Assembly (NCBI RefSeq): GCF_000699445.3
Contig: NC_067198.1
Span: 38,105,523-38,169,522, forward strand
DNA length: 64,000 nt
Reading direction: 5' to 3'
DNA from: Schistosoma haematobium
Lineage: Eukaryota; Platyhelminthes; Trematoda; Strigeidida; Schistosomatidae
The number at the start of each line of letters is the position of its first letter. The stretch's first letter is position 1. Position numbers and translations under genes: made by a program. Below the pieces are notes generated by a model, which worked only from the letters and a program-made list of their open reading frames with translations, was not told the DNA's origin and ran no database searches. Positions 44,655 through 58,500 of this stretch are shown one piece after another.

Positions 44655-45172
44655 CCCTCGAATCCCCTGGTACGGCCGAGAGTGGAGAGAGACCGCTCTC
44701 CCTCTCGAAATGCTCTCATATGGTCACGCGTATATAACCTCTGCCAGGGAAGTCCTACTCATTGCCTTCTCGCACAACGAGTGTTGTTTACGAAATTGAG
44801 AGGACGAAAAGCGAATGTCTGGCGCTTTAACTGGGTTGGTGGACATTGAGAGTCCACTCAAGGGAGTTGGAAAACCCTGATTCCAAACCAACGGTGCACA
44901 TGGAATCTAGGATCCTGAAGGAACAAATGGCGTATGAACCAATCGTTGGTCACCGGCTACCATGGGACTGCATCTCCTTACGATGCTCCACTGCCTTGCG
45001 GATAAGACCTTCAGGTCGAAGGCTTCGGATGTGGCGTCCTAAGAAAACCACCTGCTTCGTTTCGTGCACCCGAGCAGTATCGCAGCCCTCACACATATCA
45101 AATGAGATCTGTGTGGCGCATATGTATTTGGTGCCTCCTTGTACCACTATCTATATGTTAAAATAAATAAAT
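44655..45172 (+). repeat. ~480-bp dispersed repeat with A/T-rich tail
   Basis: GC-rich block starting near CCTGGTACGGCCGAGAGTGG and ending in TTAAAATAAATAAATAAATA. Near-full copies lie here and, inverted, at 60040-60535, with partial copies at 58036-58440 and 5834-5925. The short-period tail is like that of RTE-type elements and the SINEs they move. A 106-residue frame (44846-45166) inside is likely fortuitous. Confidence 0.75.
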
Positions 45173-45174
45173 AA

Positions 45175-46277
45175 ATAACATTTCTAGTTCGATTGACTAC
45201 AATTCGTTTAGTATTTCATTAAACAATTCTTTCCATCATAAAATACTAAGTAACAAATTTTCCTGGACATTTCGAAACTTCATTGCTTATTACGAAAAAA
45301 AAAGAACGCAATAATAATTGGTAAGTGATTTTTTTTGTAACCTTTGTTTATTCGTCTTACAGTGCCAGTTCAATTGACAACATTGAATAACAGTAATATA
45401 ATGGAAATTACACTACACTACACCACATCACACATACATACATACATACATAGTTAGTATAAGAAAGACATTTGTTTAAAAAAATTTCTCAATAAATGCA
45501 AACATAGAGATAAGGTAATATCAGTAAAATAAAATATGACAACTAAAATACATCATCCAAAAGTGAATACACAATGTCATAATGTATTCATTTAAACAAA
45601 AGATATGACAATAATTTTTTTTTGAGAAATGGAATGAATAGGAAAAGGAAACAAACATTGAACAAACTCAAAACACAAAATAAAATGTAAATTATTATCT
45701 GCATATTTTCTATAAAAAAGAAAAACAAAAACAAAACCCCGAAAAGAATATCATTATCATTGATGTATGCATATTCATTGGTGAATGGTCAATGTTCTCT
45801 AAATCACCAATTAATAATCTTTATTCAAAAAATGATTTGAAATGAGTAAAATTTTACTGATTATAACTTTCTCTTTTGTTTCGTTCTATGTGTGTATGTT
45901 TATATGAGAGAAAAAACAAGAGTAAAATAGAGGACATCAAAATAATTTTCAGCAGTATACATATATACTACTTATGAGTAGTTAAAAAAAAAGACGGATT
46001 CACATAAAAAGAGAGGAGTATTCTTAAAGAAAACACGTGGAGAATATCACAATGTTATGAGTGAATGACTTATTATCTTTTTTAAAAATCGTTAAATAAA
46101 CAAAACAACAAAGACAAGTTATAATTTGTAGGTGATTAGACAATATGAACACATACACAACAGAGATACAAGAATTAAAGGAATGGTTTCATGAATTCAA
46201 TAATTCATTAAAATAAGGAGGAATGCATAACACAATTCGATGTGAGTTATTTATGTAAGTTGTGTTTTTTTGTTTTT
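45175..46277 (-). other. Probable 3' untranslated and flanking region of the carboxypeptidase D-like gene
   Basis: Directly downstream of the stop codon of the gene on the minus strand. An AATAAA on that strand at 45825-45820 could be a poly(A) signal, about 450 bp after the stop. No other gene is seen. Confidence 0.35.
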
Positions 46278-46810
46278 TTAAACAAGTTGTACTTCTTCAA
46301 ATGCATCATTATTGTTTGGTAATTTCGATAAATTTGGAATGTATTTACGAGTTTTATTGTGTAAACGATTAGTAACACGTTTATTATGCTTATTAAATAG
46401 TTTTGTTTTAATTAATGAGGTTATTTTACTAGCTTGATGAATATTAACATCATACTCGACTATTTCATGATCACCTGGGTCCTCCTTGTCCACCACATTC
46501 ATATTATCATCATCATCATCATCATCATCACTGTCTTCATATGCATTGTATTCTTTATCACTTCTATGCTTTAACATGGATTCTAAGCAATTATCCGAAT
46601 TGTTATCAGAACTGATATGATTGATGTCATCATCTACTGCTAGAAGTGAATATGGTCCACGTTTAATTTGATTGTTTGATGATAAGGATGTTGTATTGTC
46701 TGATTTACCAACAGAACGTCGTACAATTGCATATGGTGTACGAGCGTAACAACAGAAACGATAACACAAATATATGGTTAGACCACATGAAAATAATGCA
46801 ATTATTGAGG
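46278..46810 (-). CDS. Carboxypeptidase D-like last exon: membrane helix end and acidic tail
   Basis: Acceptor TTTACAG at 46811, completing an Ala codon and continuing the helix as SIIALFSCGLTIYLCYRFCC. The tail of about 150 residues holds a run of eight Asp encoded by a CAT microsatellite (about 46503-46530) and a basic end (KHNKRVTNRLHNKTRKY). The frame extends left of the acceptor by chance to an ATG at 46892. Acidic tail clusters often direct Golgi sorting; that role here is inferred. Confidence 0.85.
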
Positions 46811-47587
46811 CTGTAAAGCAAGAGAAACGTAAAAAGAAGAAATACACTTCAGAAGTGTTGTTTATCGTACAAAAAGAATAAAAGAATAACACACGAAAGA
46901 AACAAACACAAATTACGCTTTAAAGAATTGTAATAGAACGATACTCTTTTTCTACAAGGCGATAATTAACAGATCATATATGGGAAGTGAGAACCTCAAT
47001 TAAATCTAATCTTTTTCTTCAAAATATAAAATAAGTTATACTTTACATTCGCCGTTACAATACAATCTGTAGAATTACCGAATTATTATATTATGATCTC
47101 TTGATCAAAAGTAAAATTGTCTCATTACACATTCATGCAATTTACGTATATTACTTTGCAAGTAAATCATCAAGATTTGGGTATAATCTCCCATGATCTG
47201 TTCATAAAACAAAATACTTACACAATTTGTACGCTATATCGATGAGTATCACACTTCTGATAGTAACATAAAAACGTTAATATAGTGACAATATATCACT
47301 CCGCTAATGAAATTAAAGGGATAATAAATGTTTGATTAGTATTATCGCTGAGTATACTCATTAAACTAAACTGATTGTTGATACTTTACCCATAGATTGT
47401 TCATAGTCAATTAGATTATTACTGTTATTATCTAAGTGCATACATGCTGCAAGAAAGAGGCAACAAAATGTATATGCCCCACACAATAAAAATCAGATTG
47501 TAAAGGGATAGAAAAATGAAGATGAGTATAATAAAAAAAGAACAGAAAGAATGGAAATTAATGAATGAAAGTGGAATAATAATGGTG

Positions 47588-47662
<75 letters not shown>

Positions 47663-50600
47663 GTCATAGAAGCGGCAGTTCAGTTAATAAGAATACAACC
47701 CAAATAGAATCTTTCAGTTACAAATGTTCCTTTCACTTATATGAACAAATTAAAAGTAAGTTAGAGCAGGACCACCACTAACTTCTCTTAACCATGTCTG
47801 ATAACCTTTCAAGTCACTATGTTGCACCACCTCTAGAACACCAACTAGGGAGTTATGAAGAGCCGACAGATCCCAGTTCTGTACAAATTTATTTCATATC
47901 ACGACAAAATCTTATACATTAACCACCTCTCTGCTTTTTACAACCAGTTCCGGAGTCCAGAAATTATGCATCATGTAGAGTTCGCTAGAACAACATTTGC
48001 AGAGCATGCTCAAGCCACCAAAGTTGGGGTTTCAAGATGGTAACATCAATTAAATTATTGTCACTATGCCTAAACACACACGTCGACAAAGCTTTGCATT
48101 ACTAGCATGTTGTTGCCACTGAATGGATATCAGCCACCTATCGGAGACAACGATGATCAAACACGGAGAGTCACTTAACATCCTCAACTCAGAATGTTCA
48201 GGTTTCACAACCATAGAACAAAACTACTCTTATCGACGCGTTGTAGTGTAGATCCAACCTCTTACGGCTAGACTAACATCACGAAGGCACCGAAGATGGT
48301 CTAGATTGGCATAAGCCACTCTGACATTCATTATACTTGAATCGATCTCATCACTCACTCATTCCACCACTACCACCACTTACAGAGCTATACATAGAAG
48401 ATGCAAAGTACATGCCATATCTATGGACACGAATCGTCATCTAATTAGGTGTGTATTGCATGGCTTGGGTGTAATCGTACAGTAGGACAATATCATCCGC
48501 ACGATCAAGGTCGAAAATGTTTTCTCCAAATAGCAGGTCCACAACACCGCTACCTACATCCAACACAACTATTGGTGAGATCAGGCAACCTTGACTAACC
48601 CCACAGCTTGAACGAAACACTGTAGAGAGGTGGTTGTATGCACTTACTATGCCTAAAGTATTCGTATATGCGGTCTTCAATATATTGATAAACTTCTTAG
48701 TCACATTCTTGTTTAACGGAGAATTTGATTAATTTAAATATTCTTTCTCAGTTCTTAAATCACAAAACAATTTAGCGTATATATGGCGATAAACATATCA
48801 CAGTATTTTCTGAAGTTGTTGTTCCGTAAGCCATGTTTTCATTTTGAGTTTGTCAGCTACAACATAGGACCAGGCACATATATGCATCGGTCCAAGTTGC
48901 CACACCTCATTAGCACAACAAGATAAACACCAAATTCATAGAAGTAGTTACTTCAATTGTAGTAATATATAAAAGAAAGATTGCATATGAGGATATGATA
49001 CAGGGAGAAATAATTAGTTCGTAGAGAGAAAGGTATAAAGTAATTTTGATCTCACGGTTTAAGGAAAGGCAAAGAGTGTATACACCTACCTCAATGTGAC
49101 TGATTCTGAGCCATGTCACCAAGAGTCTCCATCCACTGGTTACGATAGTCGCGCTGACCCCAACCAAGTAGTCTGAATCTACCAACATGGCTCAGATCAG
49201 AAGTTAGTGAATTCAAGCACTGATGCCACGTCTTGGTTTGACCGTCCCTAACTTTCTAACAACCATCCCCAACACCAGATAGTATTGTGCGTCGTGGTAA
49301 TCGGGTTCAGGCATATGTAACACGTGGTCCAACCATCTCAGTCGAAGATTCACAACCACATCAACTGATTTACCATCATTCCCTAATACCCTGCGTCTAA
49401 CCTCACTATTACTTAACCGGTGATCCCAGCAGATGAGAGCAATATTCCTGTGATCAAATATTAGTTAATTACGAGTATCTTCTACTTTTGAAAGCCATGT
49501 TTCACAGCCGTCAAGTAGGACAGAGTGAACTGTTGCGCAGTATACTCGTCCCCTAATCGACAAACGGATATCTCGCCTTCTTCATGTGTGACGTAAGCTG
49601 GCAAAACCAAAAGAACTTTTGGAATCCGCGCAGAGATTTCATCAGATCCCAACTTATTAGGGCTGATCAGACGTCCAAGATAAGTGAAGTTGTCGATGAG
49701 TCCAACTACTTCACTCCCTATCCTTAGTCCAGGTGTTGATGCAGGCCAGTCCTGAAGCAACAATTTGCAATTAGAAGAGGAGAAACGCATCCTAAACATC
49801 CCGGCATTGCTGCTCAGCGCTACCGCAAAAGTCTGCATTCTATCAGCGTCTTCACCAAACAGGGTTATGTCATCTGAGTATTCCAAGTCGATAAGTGAAC
49901 CTCTCAGTAGGAGGTCAATTCCTAAAAATTCAGTCGGCGAGGACGTTATTTCCAGCAGTAGGTTTATGATAAAATCGAAGAAAAATGGAGATAGTGGACA
50001 ACCTTGCCGGATACCATTTGAGGTTGCGAAACCAAGTTGTACATGATTATTAGTACCCTGTAACATAGGTTACTAGTATTCGATCATAGGTGTGTTTGAA
50101 GTATGGCCCGTGTATTTTGACATTATCCAGTGAGTGGTGCACAGGTTAAACACGGAACACTAGGTAAAGATTAGGACACCGCCTACCTCAACGGCTGATG
50201 TTGTATGATGTATGAGTAGGTTGGAAGAAATCTAGAAGTGGTTGAGGTTCAAGTGAATACTGTAACCAATGGTTAGAGACTTTGAATGACATAGTCAAAA
50301 TCGATCACAATGAGTTAGGTGCATTCACTCTTTCCTTAGATCTATAGTTTATAAACCCCTTATAAATTTTTTTATTACACTAATTCATATTCCTTATCAA
50401 ATTGTATATTCGATGTTTAATCTTTTCTAGTACGACTAATACTGCTACTATCTGTACTACTCTGGGATTTAATTTGACAATTTTATAATGAATGTTGAGG
50501 GAGATTAGTCAGTTGCTTTGAAGAGAAAATCTATTATAAATTCTATGAGACCATTTTATTCGTCTATTCAAAAAATTCAAGTGATCTTTTAGTCCCTTAA

Positions 50601-53600
50601 GGATTTCAGTAAATTCGTGTGAAAATGATCCGAATTCTTTTGAGTCAATAACTATGTACAAATCCATGTATTCGCATTTTGATCCAAACTATGGCAAATA
50701 ATGAAAGGACATAAACTCAAAAGGAAGTTATTTTGTTGGTATATGTGATTCTTACGATGAGTTTAGAAACGTTGTGAAGCACTAGATAAACGCATAGCCT
50801 TCTCACACTAAAGTATTTCATTACTTCTCTGTGTTTAGGACATGACTATTCATACACAGTTTCTTATTCTCACTCAGTTATTCGACAAAATATTTTGTAT
50901 AAAACAAAAAAAGACACAAAGATAGTAACATACATATACCGTTTAAGGTAAACGTGACTTAAAATATATGCTCGAATCTGAATTGATTTCTTACCAATCA
51001 TACTAACTACATATAAACGGTAGGCAGGAGATAAACCACCAACATGTTTCATATAAAAAACATGATAAATAGGACTTTTCAATATATCCACATTGATTAT
51101 TTCACTAAGATCTAAATAACCACGAGCTCGTAATGTGAAACGATACTTTCCTGGCGGTAGAATCATACTAAAATGACCATTTTGATCACTGGAACCAGTA
51201 GACAATTCACTACGAACATAATCCAGATGTATACGAACCCAGGGTATTGGTTGATCATTTGAATCCTAGTGAAAACAATTCGGAAAAAAAGAAGCATCAA
51301 AATCACATTACAGGGATTATTTTTTAAAAAAACCTCTACAGATAAATATTATCAAAGCCTAAATCACGAACTGCTTTTAGTTAGACCACCATTGCAAACC
51401 TGAAAGCGTTGGACAAACGCTTTGTCTTAGTATGGGATAGCTTAGCGGTGAGGATCTACGACCTTGAATGAGGATCTAACCCAGGACCTTCAGTCTCGCG
51501 CGCGAGAAATTAACCTCTGTCCTAAACTGATTGAAGTTATAAACTAACGGAGTTAGGTGCCAGCTCAGTGACCTATAGGTTAGGCGTTCGAGCGCGTGAC
51601 CAAAGGTCCAGTATTCGAACCTCGCGTGCAGAATCGTAGATGCCAACTGTTGAACAGTCCCATACTACAATCAAACGTCCTTACAACTCTTCCAGGCTTT
51701 TAATGTTGGTCTAGATAAGATCATTTCGTGACATAAACTTTGAAAACTCTGAAATATCTATAAATCATTTTGCTATAACTGTGACGGCAGGTTAGAGGAC
51801 AGTGAATTATCGATCGGACCAAAGACGCGCAAACACGTAAGAACAACCTAGGGTTCTGATTGGTCCTGCTTCCCTGTCTAGCCCAGCCAGTTGAGTCCAG
51901 AACACAAGTCTCAGCCTCGGAGATATGAATCATTATATTTCAAACATACTCTGTTTATATACCAACCAAGCAGACCACATCGTACCATAAAATAGAAAAT
52001 AACATTGTACAATATTGACCAGCAGGAAAACGACACGTGAAATAAATATTGACCAATAAGAAAACAACACCATTTCAAGTTCAAGGATAGCGTTAGACTT
52101 AACAGAATAATTTTTGGGACATTTTCCCGAATATCCCAACACATTTATACTAATGTTAAATAATTTTTCACAGTTTAAAATTGGAGTCTTGTTACACAGA
52201 AGCCTATCAGTGCTAGTACGTTAGAATTTCAATCGTCACTCATATGTAACATATTTACATTTAAAAATTAGAATTTTACACCAAGTGTTACGTCCTACAG
52301 GAGGAAGATTAAACACTATTCTAAGAATCATGGGCCCTTAATCTATGCTACTGCTACATGACGAAAACATCTTAACCCTTTTTACTCCCAATGCGTCTAA
52401 TTATAGAAAAGGATAGTTGGGATTTTACAAAGCTATTTGGATATACCTACAATTTTGTTCGAAAGATAGATGTGATGATGAAAAATTCTCTAACAACTTC
52501 AAAGCCTAAGATATAAGTAATCCAAATGAGGTATTGAAACATGCAGCTATCACTTCAAATGCGGTACTGCATTCCTTAAAATAAAACTTGTCTTTCTACC
52601 AATCTTATGGTATATTCGAATAATATGCATGATAATGAAGTAGTTCACTGCCATAGAGAGAGACTTTTAAGCTTTAAGCGAGTGAACAACATTGACTTAA
52701 GAGTGAAATATGATCTACGTAAATCCTATTCAATCAGTTGACAAACAAATAAATTATATCTTGTAACTGTTTTATACTATTGAAGTATACAGAAATTTAT
52801 GATTAACTACCTGTTCCTAAACTCAATGCAAGTAGTCATTTGGTTGAATGAATAGATAAGTATTTGTTTGGCAAAAATCAAACTAGAATACAACAATCTG
52901 TCACCTATTAACATGACTCGAATCCACGATATTTCAGTAGCTTACAGGCTAGCACCACGCTAGAATTATTTGAAGAAGAAAACAGGCATCCGGTTTATAA
53001 AATCGCATCATTAAATTCAATATCAACAGAGTGGAGTTATCATTTATTTCAGACATCGGGGAGTGGATTCGACTAGAATCATGCTAAAAGTTATTGAATA
53101 GCATCCATATGACTATCAAACTCAGTGAACTGATTCGTCATTAAACATAATTTATATGAACTATAGGCAGCATTTTAATTATTACTGTATAAGGTTTTTA
53201 TGAAGATTGTTGCATTTTATGGTTTACATCATGAAATAACTTGAACTAGACCACCATTTTGAAAACACGAAGTTGTTGTATAGTTATTTTGTGCTGATAT
53301 GGAACTCCTCTTCAGTAAGTATTCAAAACCTCACTATAGGTCGAACCTAAAACCTTCGTTACTTTCCATATAGAAATTAAGCAAGTAACAAAGGTTGGAA
53401 GTATTCCATCGCTAGATCAGTGTTATTGAGTTTCATATTAGTTCTTTTACAAGAATTAAATAAATAGATAAACTCGAAGGGAAAAAATGGTACTTCTATA
53501 TTTCAATAAAGATAAAAATACTGCAAATTGAAATATAAATTCAATAACTTATCAATGTAATAACAGACTTACACGAACATGACCTATTAATCCTAAACTT

Positions 53601-55495
53601 CCTAGTCCAATTAAACTAGTATGCTCAATTAAACCAGCCATTAAACTTGGAAATCTATAATCTGCCCATATACGTGCAACACCTGATGGACTAGGAGAAA
53701 AACAGCCTGGACAAAGTGTCAAACCAATACTTGATGGTATCATGATTGGTAATGGTGGTGAAAATGATAAACTTGACTGTAATTGAAAATGTTCAGTTTC
53801 TTCTAAAGCTAATTTTGGATTCATAGAAATTAAACCAAGTGATAGGGCAGCTGATTTAGCAAATTTATTTATGGATTTTTTTGGATTAACATATTGGATA
53901 CGAAAATCACTGGGTCTACGACGTCGATCAGAAATTTTTGGAAATGTTTCTGAAGATATTGAATGAATTAGTGTACACATAGCAGATGGACGATGAAAGC
54001 TAGGAGAGAGTAGTTTACCAAGAAATCGTAGCCAATTATAACTTTCCGATAAAAGATCACGACCATAAGCAGATTCAGTAGGATCTAAAATAAACCAGTG
54101 AGTACAATTTTAATACTAAGAATTATAGTTGATCAATGAGATCATTACAGCTCAACATATGGATATGATGTAATATAAGAATTAATCAATAGGAAACTTG
54201 AATTGATCTAATTTCATTGTTATTATTCATAAGTGAAAAGTATCAAATAAACCCGATCAAATTCATACTGTCACAGAGATTAAAACACGTACTAGCGTTT
54301 TAGAGGTCGCCATCAACCTATTTAGTTTATATATATATATATATATATACTTTTACAAGTGATCATAATACTCGTAACGAATACACGCCGAAGTATTCAT
54401 CCCATAGTAAGAATGTGGTATGACCACTTCAGCTAACATATATTTTCGTGCCGAACTCTATAACGATTAGGCTTGAATGACGAGCATAAACAACAATATT
54501 CACTGACTGAATAAAAAAGTGAACAGGAAAACTTTAAAATCAAATTTTGGACCCACAAAAATACAAAAAACGTCATTATTAAAGATAGTATTATGAGACT
54601 ATTCAATACATAATGACAAAACATGTTCTAATGGAGAACCAACTGACTATTCACAGACTTTGAAGTTATATTGTTAACCACAGTATTACACGGTATAACA
54701 TAGAGTTTTAGAGAAGCAGGAACTTCCGACATACATACTTATGGAAGATTACTAAAATGAAAGAAACCAATACTTTCTACCGATCTTATTACATGTAACT
54801 CATTTATTAAATATACGTTTATGCACTCATTTAGCTTTAAGGATTCGTCAAAGTACCTAGCTATCCAAACCGAAGCAGATAAAGCTTGGTTTAAACCTAA
54901 GACGGAGTAGTTGAAAGTCAAGTTTTAAGCACCAAGCCATCTATTCATAATTTTCTGTGAAAATTTTCAAGAACTAGTTAATCATTCTCAATGAAAGATG
55001 ATACAAACATATAAGAAAAATGCATCAAACGACGATATATTCAGTTGATACGTTTCGGATAAGACATTAAGTTGTAAATAAAACCGATCAGGAGGTCTAC
55101 ATGCATATGCCTAGCAAATTGTCGACCAAAAGTGATAAGCTTTCAAAATCAAAATCAAATAAATAAACAGCTTTAGTAAATGTATCAGGGCAATCACTAC
55201 ACATATTTCAAAAAGATTCTGAAACTAGATAACTTGCCTGTATCATAATTAATATCAGATAGTTGATCAGTTGGAAAACTTATGATGGAATTTGCTTGGT
55301 ACAACTGTAACCATTTAAGAAGAGCTATATTCTCTGGTTCAAGTGATTTGTAAGCAAACTCTAATTTCGATTTGGATTCCCACCACCAATGATGACTATC
55401 TGTTAAATTACTTCCGGTTAAACCTTGAATAAACAACATAAAACACTGTTTAACGGCAATACTGAAACTACTATTAGTATTCCTCTCTAAAATTG

Positions 55496-55554
<59 letters not shown>

Positions 55555-58500
55555 TTTAAAAAAATCGAAGACAAATAACAGGAATGAGGAAACATAAAGT
55601 TTAACTCTGAAGCGATTGAAAGCCAAGATCACTTCTCTTATTTGTGTACAAGTGTGCGTTTGATCTGAAAACTTGAGTGAATTTAACAGTTAAAGTTTTG
55701 GTTCACTAAAATCACTACAATCCACGTTACATAAATCTAGATATGTACTATCACTACTACTCTCCATATTGCTATGCTCGTTAGACGCTAAATTAGTTTT
55801 TTTTTAATGGTTAACGATGAGTTAGACAAGATCTAATATTAATACATAAAGTTAGTGAGCTGTATAGGGTGGTAAAAGGATTACTGTCGGAACATTTGAA
55901 ACGATGAACAATCGATGATATTAATTTCAAAATTGGTTGCTTTTGGATGGACCAATTAATTTCTTGATTTTCCTTTAAGGTTCTATAATTGTTCTAATTT
56001 ATATCGACAAAGATGTTATTGGCATCTATTTAATTCTCCTTCTTTTATGATCACAGCATTGATGTATGTCAAATTAGACACTCATTTATTTCACATCCTG
56101 TGTTGTTTATATACAACGTTTGAGTTTCAAATAGATTAAAATTCATTGTCAATAATCCATCTGGAACAGGTTACAAATAATCGCAAGGATTCAGAAAAGA
56201 TTAGATTAAAAATATTTCATAGAATGCGATAGACCCCTACTGAGTTAAGGTTACAGAACCATACAATGTAATAAAGGAACGTAAAACGTCTGATAACAAA
56301 AGTTCCTTAACAAACTATACTTTATCGATTACGTTTTTACAAATGGAATCGATAAAACGTTGAATAACCACATTATATTGCCCAACTTCATGTAGTCTAG
56401 TTCATTGATGCTAATAGAACTTAAACAATCACGTATGTTGTGAAGTCGCTAACCTCAGTGACCACTGGAGATATGAACGGGATATGTAAACCAAACTGAT
56501 AATCAAGTGCATAAACTACGGAGTTATAATCCAACTAATAGTTAGCAGTCATACATCGTGTGCACCGAACGTTCTAGACACTGAATCAATAAAGAATTCT
56601 TGGTTTCTCAAAACCTTTGACTGTTGGACAATGAACAGAAAACAAGGTGGGAAATATAGAAGAAACCCTATTTTGAAAAACTAACTATATATAGAAAGCA
56701 AGGGTACTATCAGAGATGACCTTGAGATCCTATACACATCGAGAAAAGATGTCAAGAGTGATCTTAAAAATGTTGACAGTGGTCCAATTAGGTTTAACAA
56801 AGTAAAATTGAATCGTTTTCTAAATTTTTCTCAGTTTACAAACAACCTTGATGAACCAAACGATTTTAGATATTTTTTCTCATTCCTGAAGAATTTTTAA
56901 AGGAATCACCGTCAACTTCTATCAAGCAGGTTTTTTTATGTTTATCGCTCAGTCACTAAAAATAACTTCACATAGTTTGATTGATAAATTTAAATAGTAA
57001 AATATCAGAGTAATTTTGCCTCTGATACTGAAATCTAATCAAATGGAAATCTGGAAAATGATTTACAATTACTTGGTCACTGAGTGGTCACTAATGTCAC
57101 ATATGTCATGTCCTTTTTAGTGCTGATTGAATTCTACCAATCGAGTTGCAGTATGGTCACTAGTTCAGCTAACTCAACATTCATTCTCCTATGTTGAGAT
57201 GTTAGGTGATGGTTGGAGGTAGTCGACAGGAAACCCTGAACCAAGGTCTCGTACTGTCAGAAGCTCGTCAACAAGGTATACCTGTAAATCTCAAGAAGAC
57301 TGGTGCTCCATGACGGATTCGATTCAGGGTCACCCAGCTTCACAATCAGAGACGTTGCCACATAAATGGCAGTGGTCATTACTCAATGATCAACCAATTG
57401 TAAATATATCTCAGTCCTACCGGAGTTCAGTCACGGCCCGAATAACTCAGTGGCAACGTATCAGTCAGTGAAACTAGGTAGCATAGTGTCGGGTAAGTCC
57501 TGCTGATGAGTGTCAAATAGCACGGAATCTAGGTCGTGCAGGGTATCCTGTAGACTAACTCCAACCACCATCTTAAATCTGGGAAAATCATACTCGAAAA
57601 ATCTAATTAGCTAAAATTGACCACAAGAAATGAAAATAATAAATCAACTTTTAAAATTTTACACGCCAAGTCGTTCACCTTGAATAGGTGAATAATTTCA
57701 TCATTTTTAATGATATAAATATTTTAATTTACAATTATTACAATGAGTACAAAAATGGTCAGTTATGTACAATCATTAACGATACACTTACTAATCAATT
57801 GTTCCCATAAATCTATGCCAGCTTCATTCGTATAACCAGTCAACAATTTTCTACTGCTACTGGAAGAGCTTGACGAGATTGACAATAAACGCAAATAAAT
57901 AAAAACAATCAAATGAGATTCAACAAAGAAAACAATTATCAGTAACTATACGATAACTTAATTAAAACATTTAAATATATTTTTGATGAAATCAAGATAT
58001 AAACGATCAACAATATGGCGTAGTTAGTTAGTTATAATCAATGGGACAGTCGGGGGTGGGGACAATCCGCTCTCCCTCTCGAAACGCTCTCACATGGCCA
58101 GACCTATATAGTCAGTGTCAGGGAAGTCCTACTGACTGCTTTTTCATGGTGGTGTTGTTTACGAAATTAAAAGGACGAAGAGCGAATGTTCGGCGCCTTA
58201 ACCGGGTTGGTGGATATGGAGGACCTATCTAGCGGAGTTGGTGCACATGGGCTCTAGGATCCTGAAGGGACAAATGGCACGTAGACATATTGTTGGTCAC
58301 CAGCTACCATAAGACTGCATCTCCTAACGTTGCTCCCTTGTCTTCTGGATTAGGCCTCTACGTCAAAGGCTCGGGAAGTAGCTTACTAAAAAAACCACCT
58401 GCTTCAGTTTGGGCACCTGGATAGTATTCCAGCCTTTACTTTCTATTCAAGTTAGGAAGATTTTAAAAAAAGTGAAGAAACACTACGTAATTTATTTGTT

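Noticed and set aside
44846..45166. 106-residue frame, and the related frames at 60032-60290
   Set aside because: It lies within the ~480-bp dispersed repeat. Frames exist on both strands and there is no protein family signal.
45429..45452. CRISPR-like or satellite array from the CATA run
   Set aside because: It is a short simple tetranucleotide repeat without spacers.
46811..46892. ATG-led extension of the last carboxypeptidase D-like exon
   Set aside because: A splice acceptor at 46811 gives the correct phase and completes the membrane helix, so the extension is intron.
47428..47707. Two isoleucine-rich frames on opposite strands
   Set aside because: Translation of the TAA/TTA microsatellite.
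54739..54921. 60-residue minus-strand frame in an intron
   Set aside because: No splice phase fits it between the flanking carboxypeptidase D-like exons, and no family was recognised.
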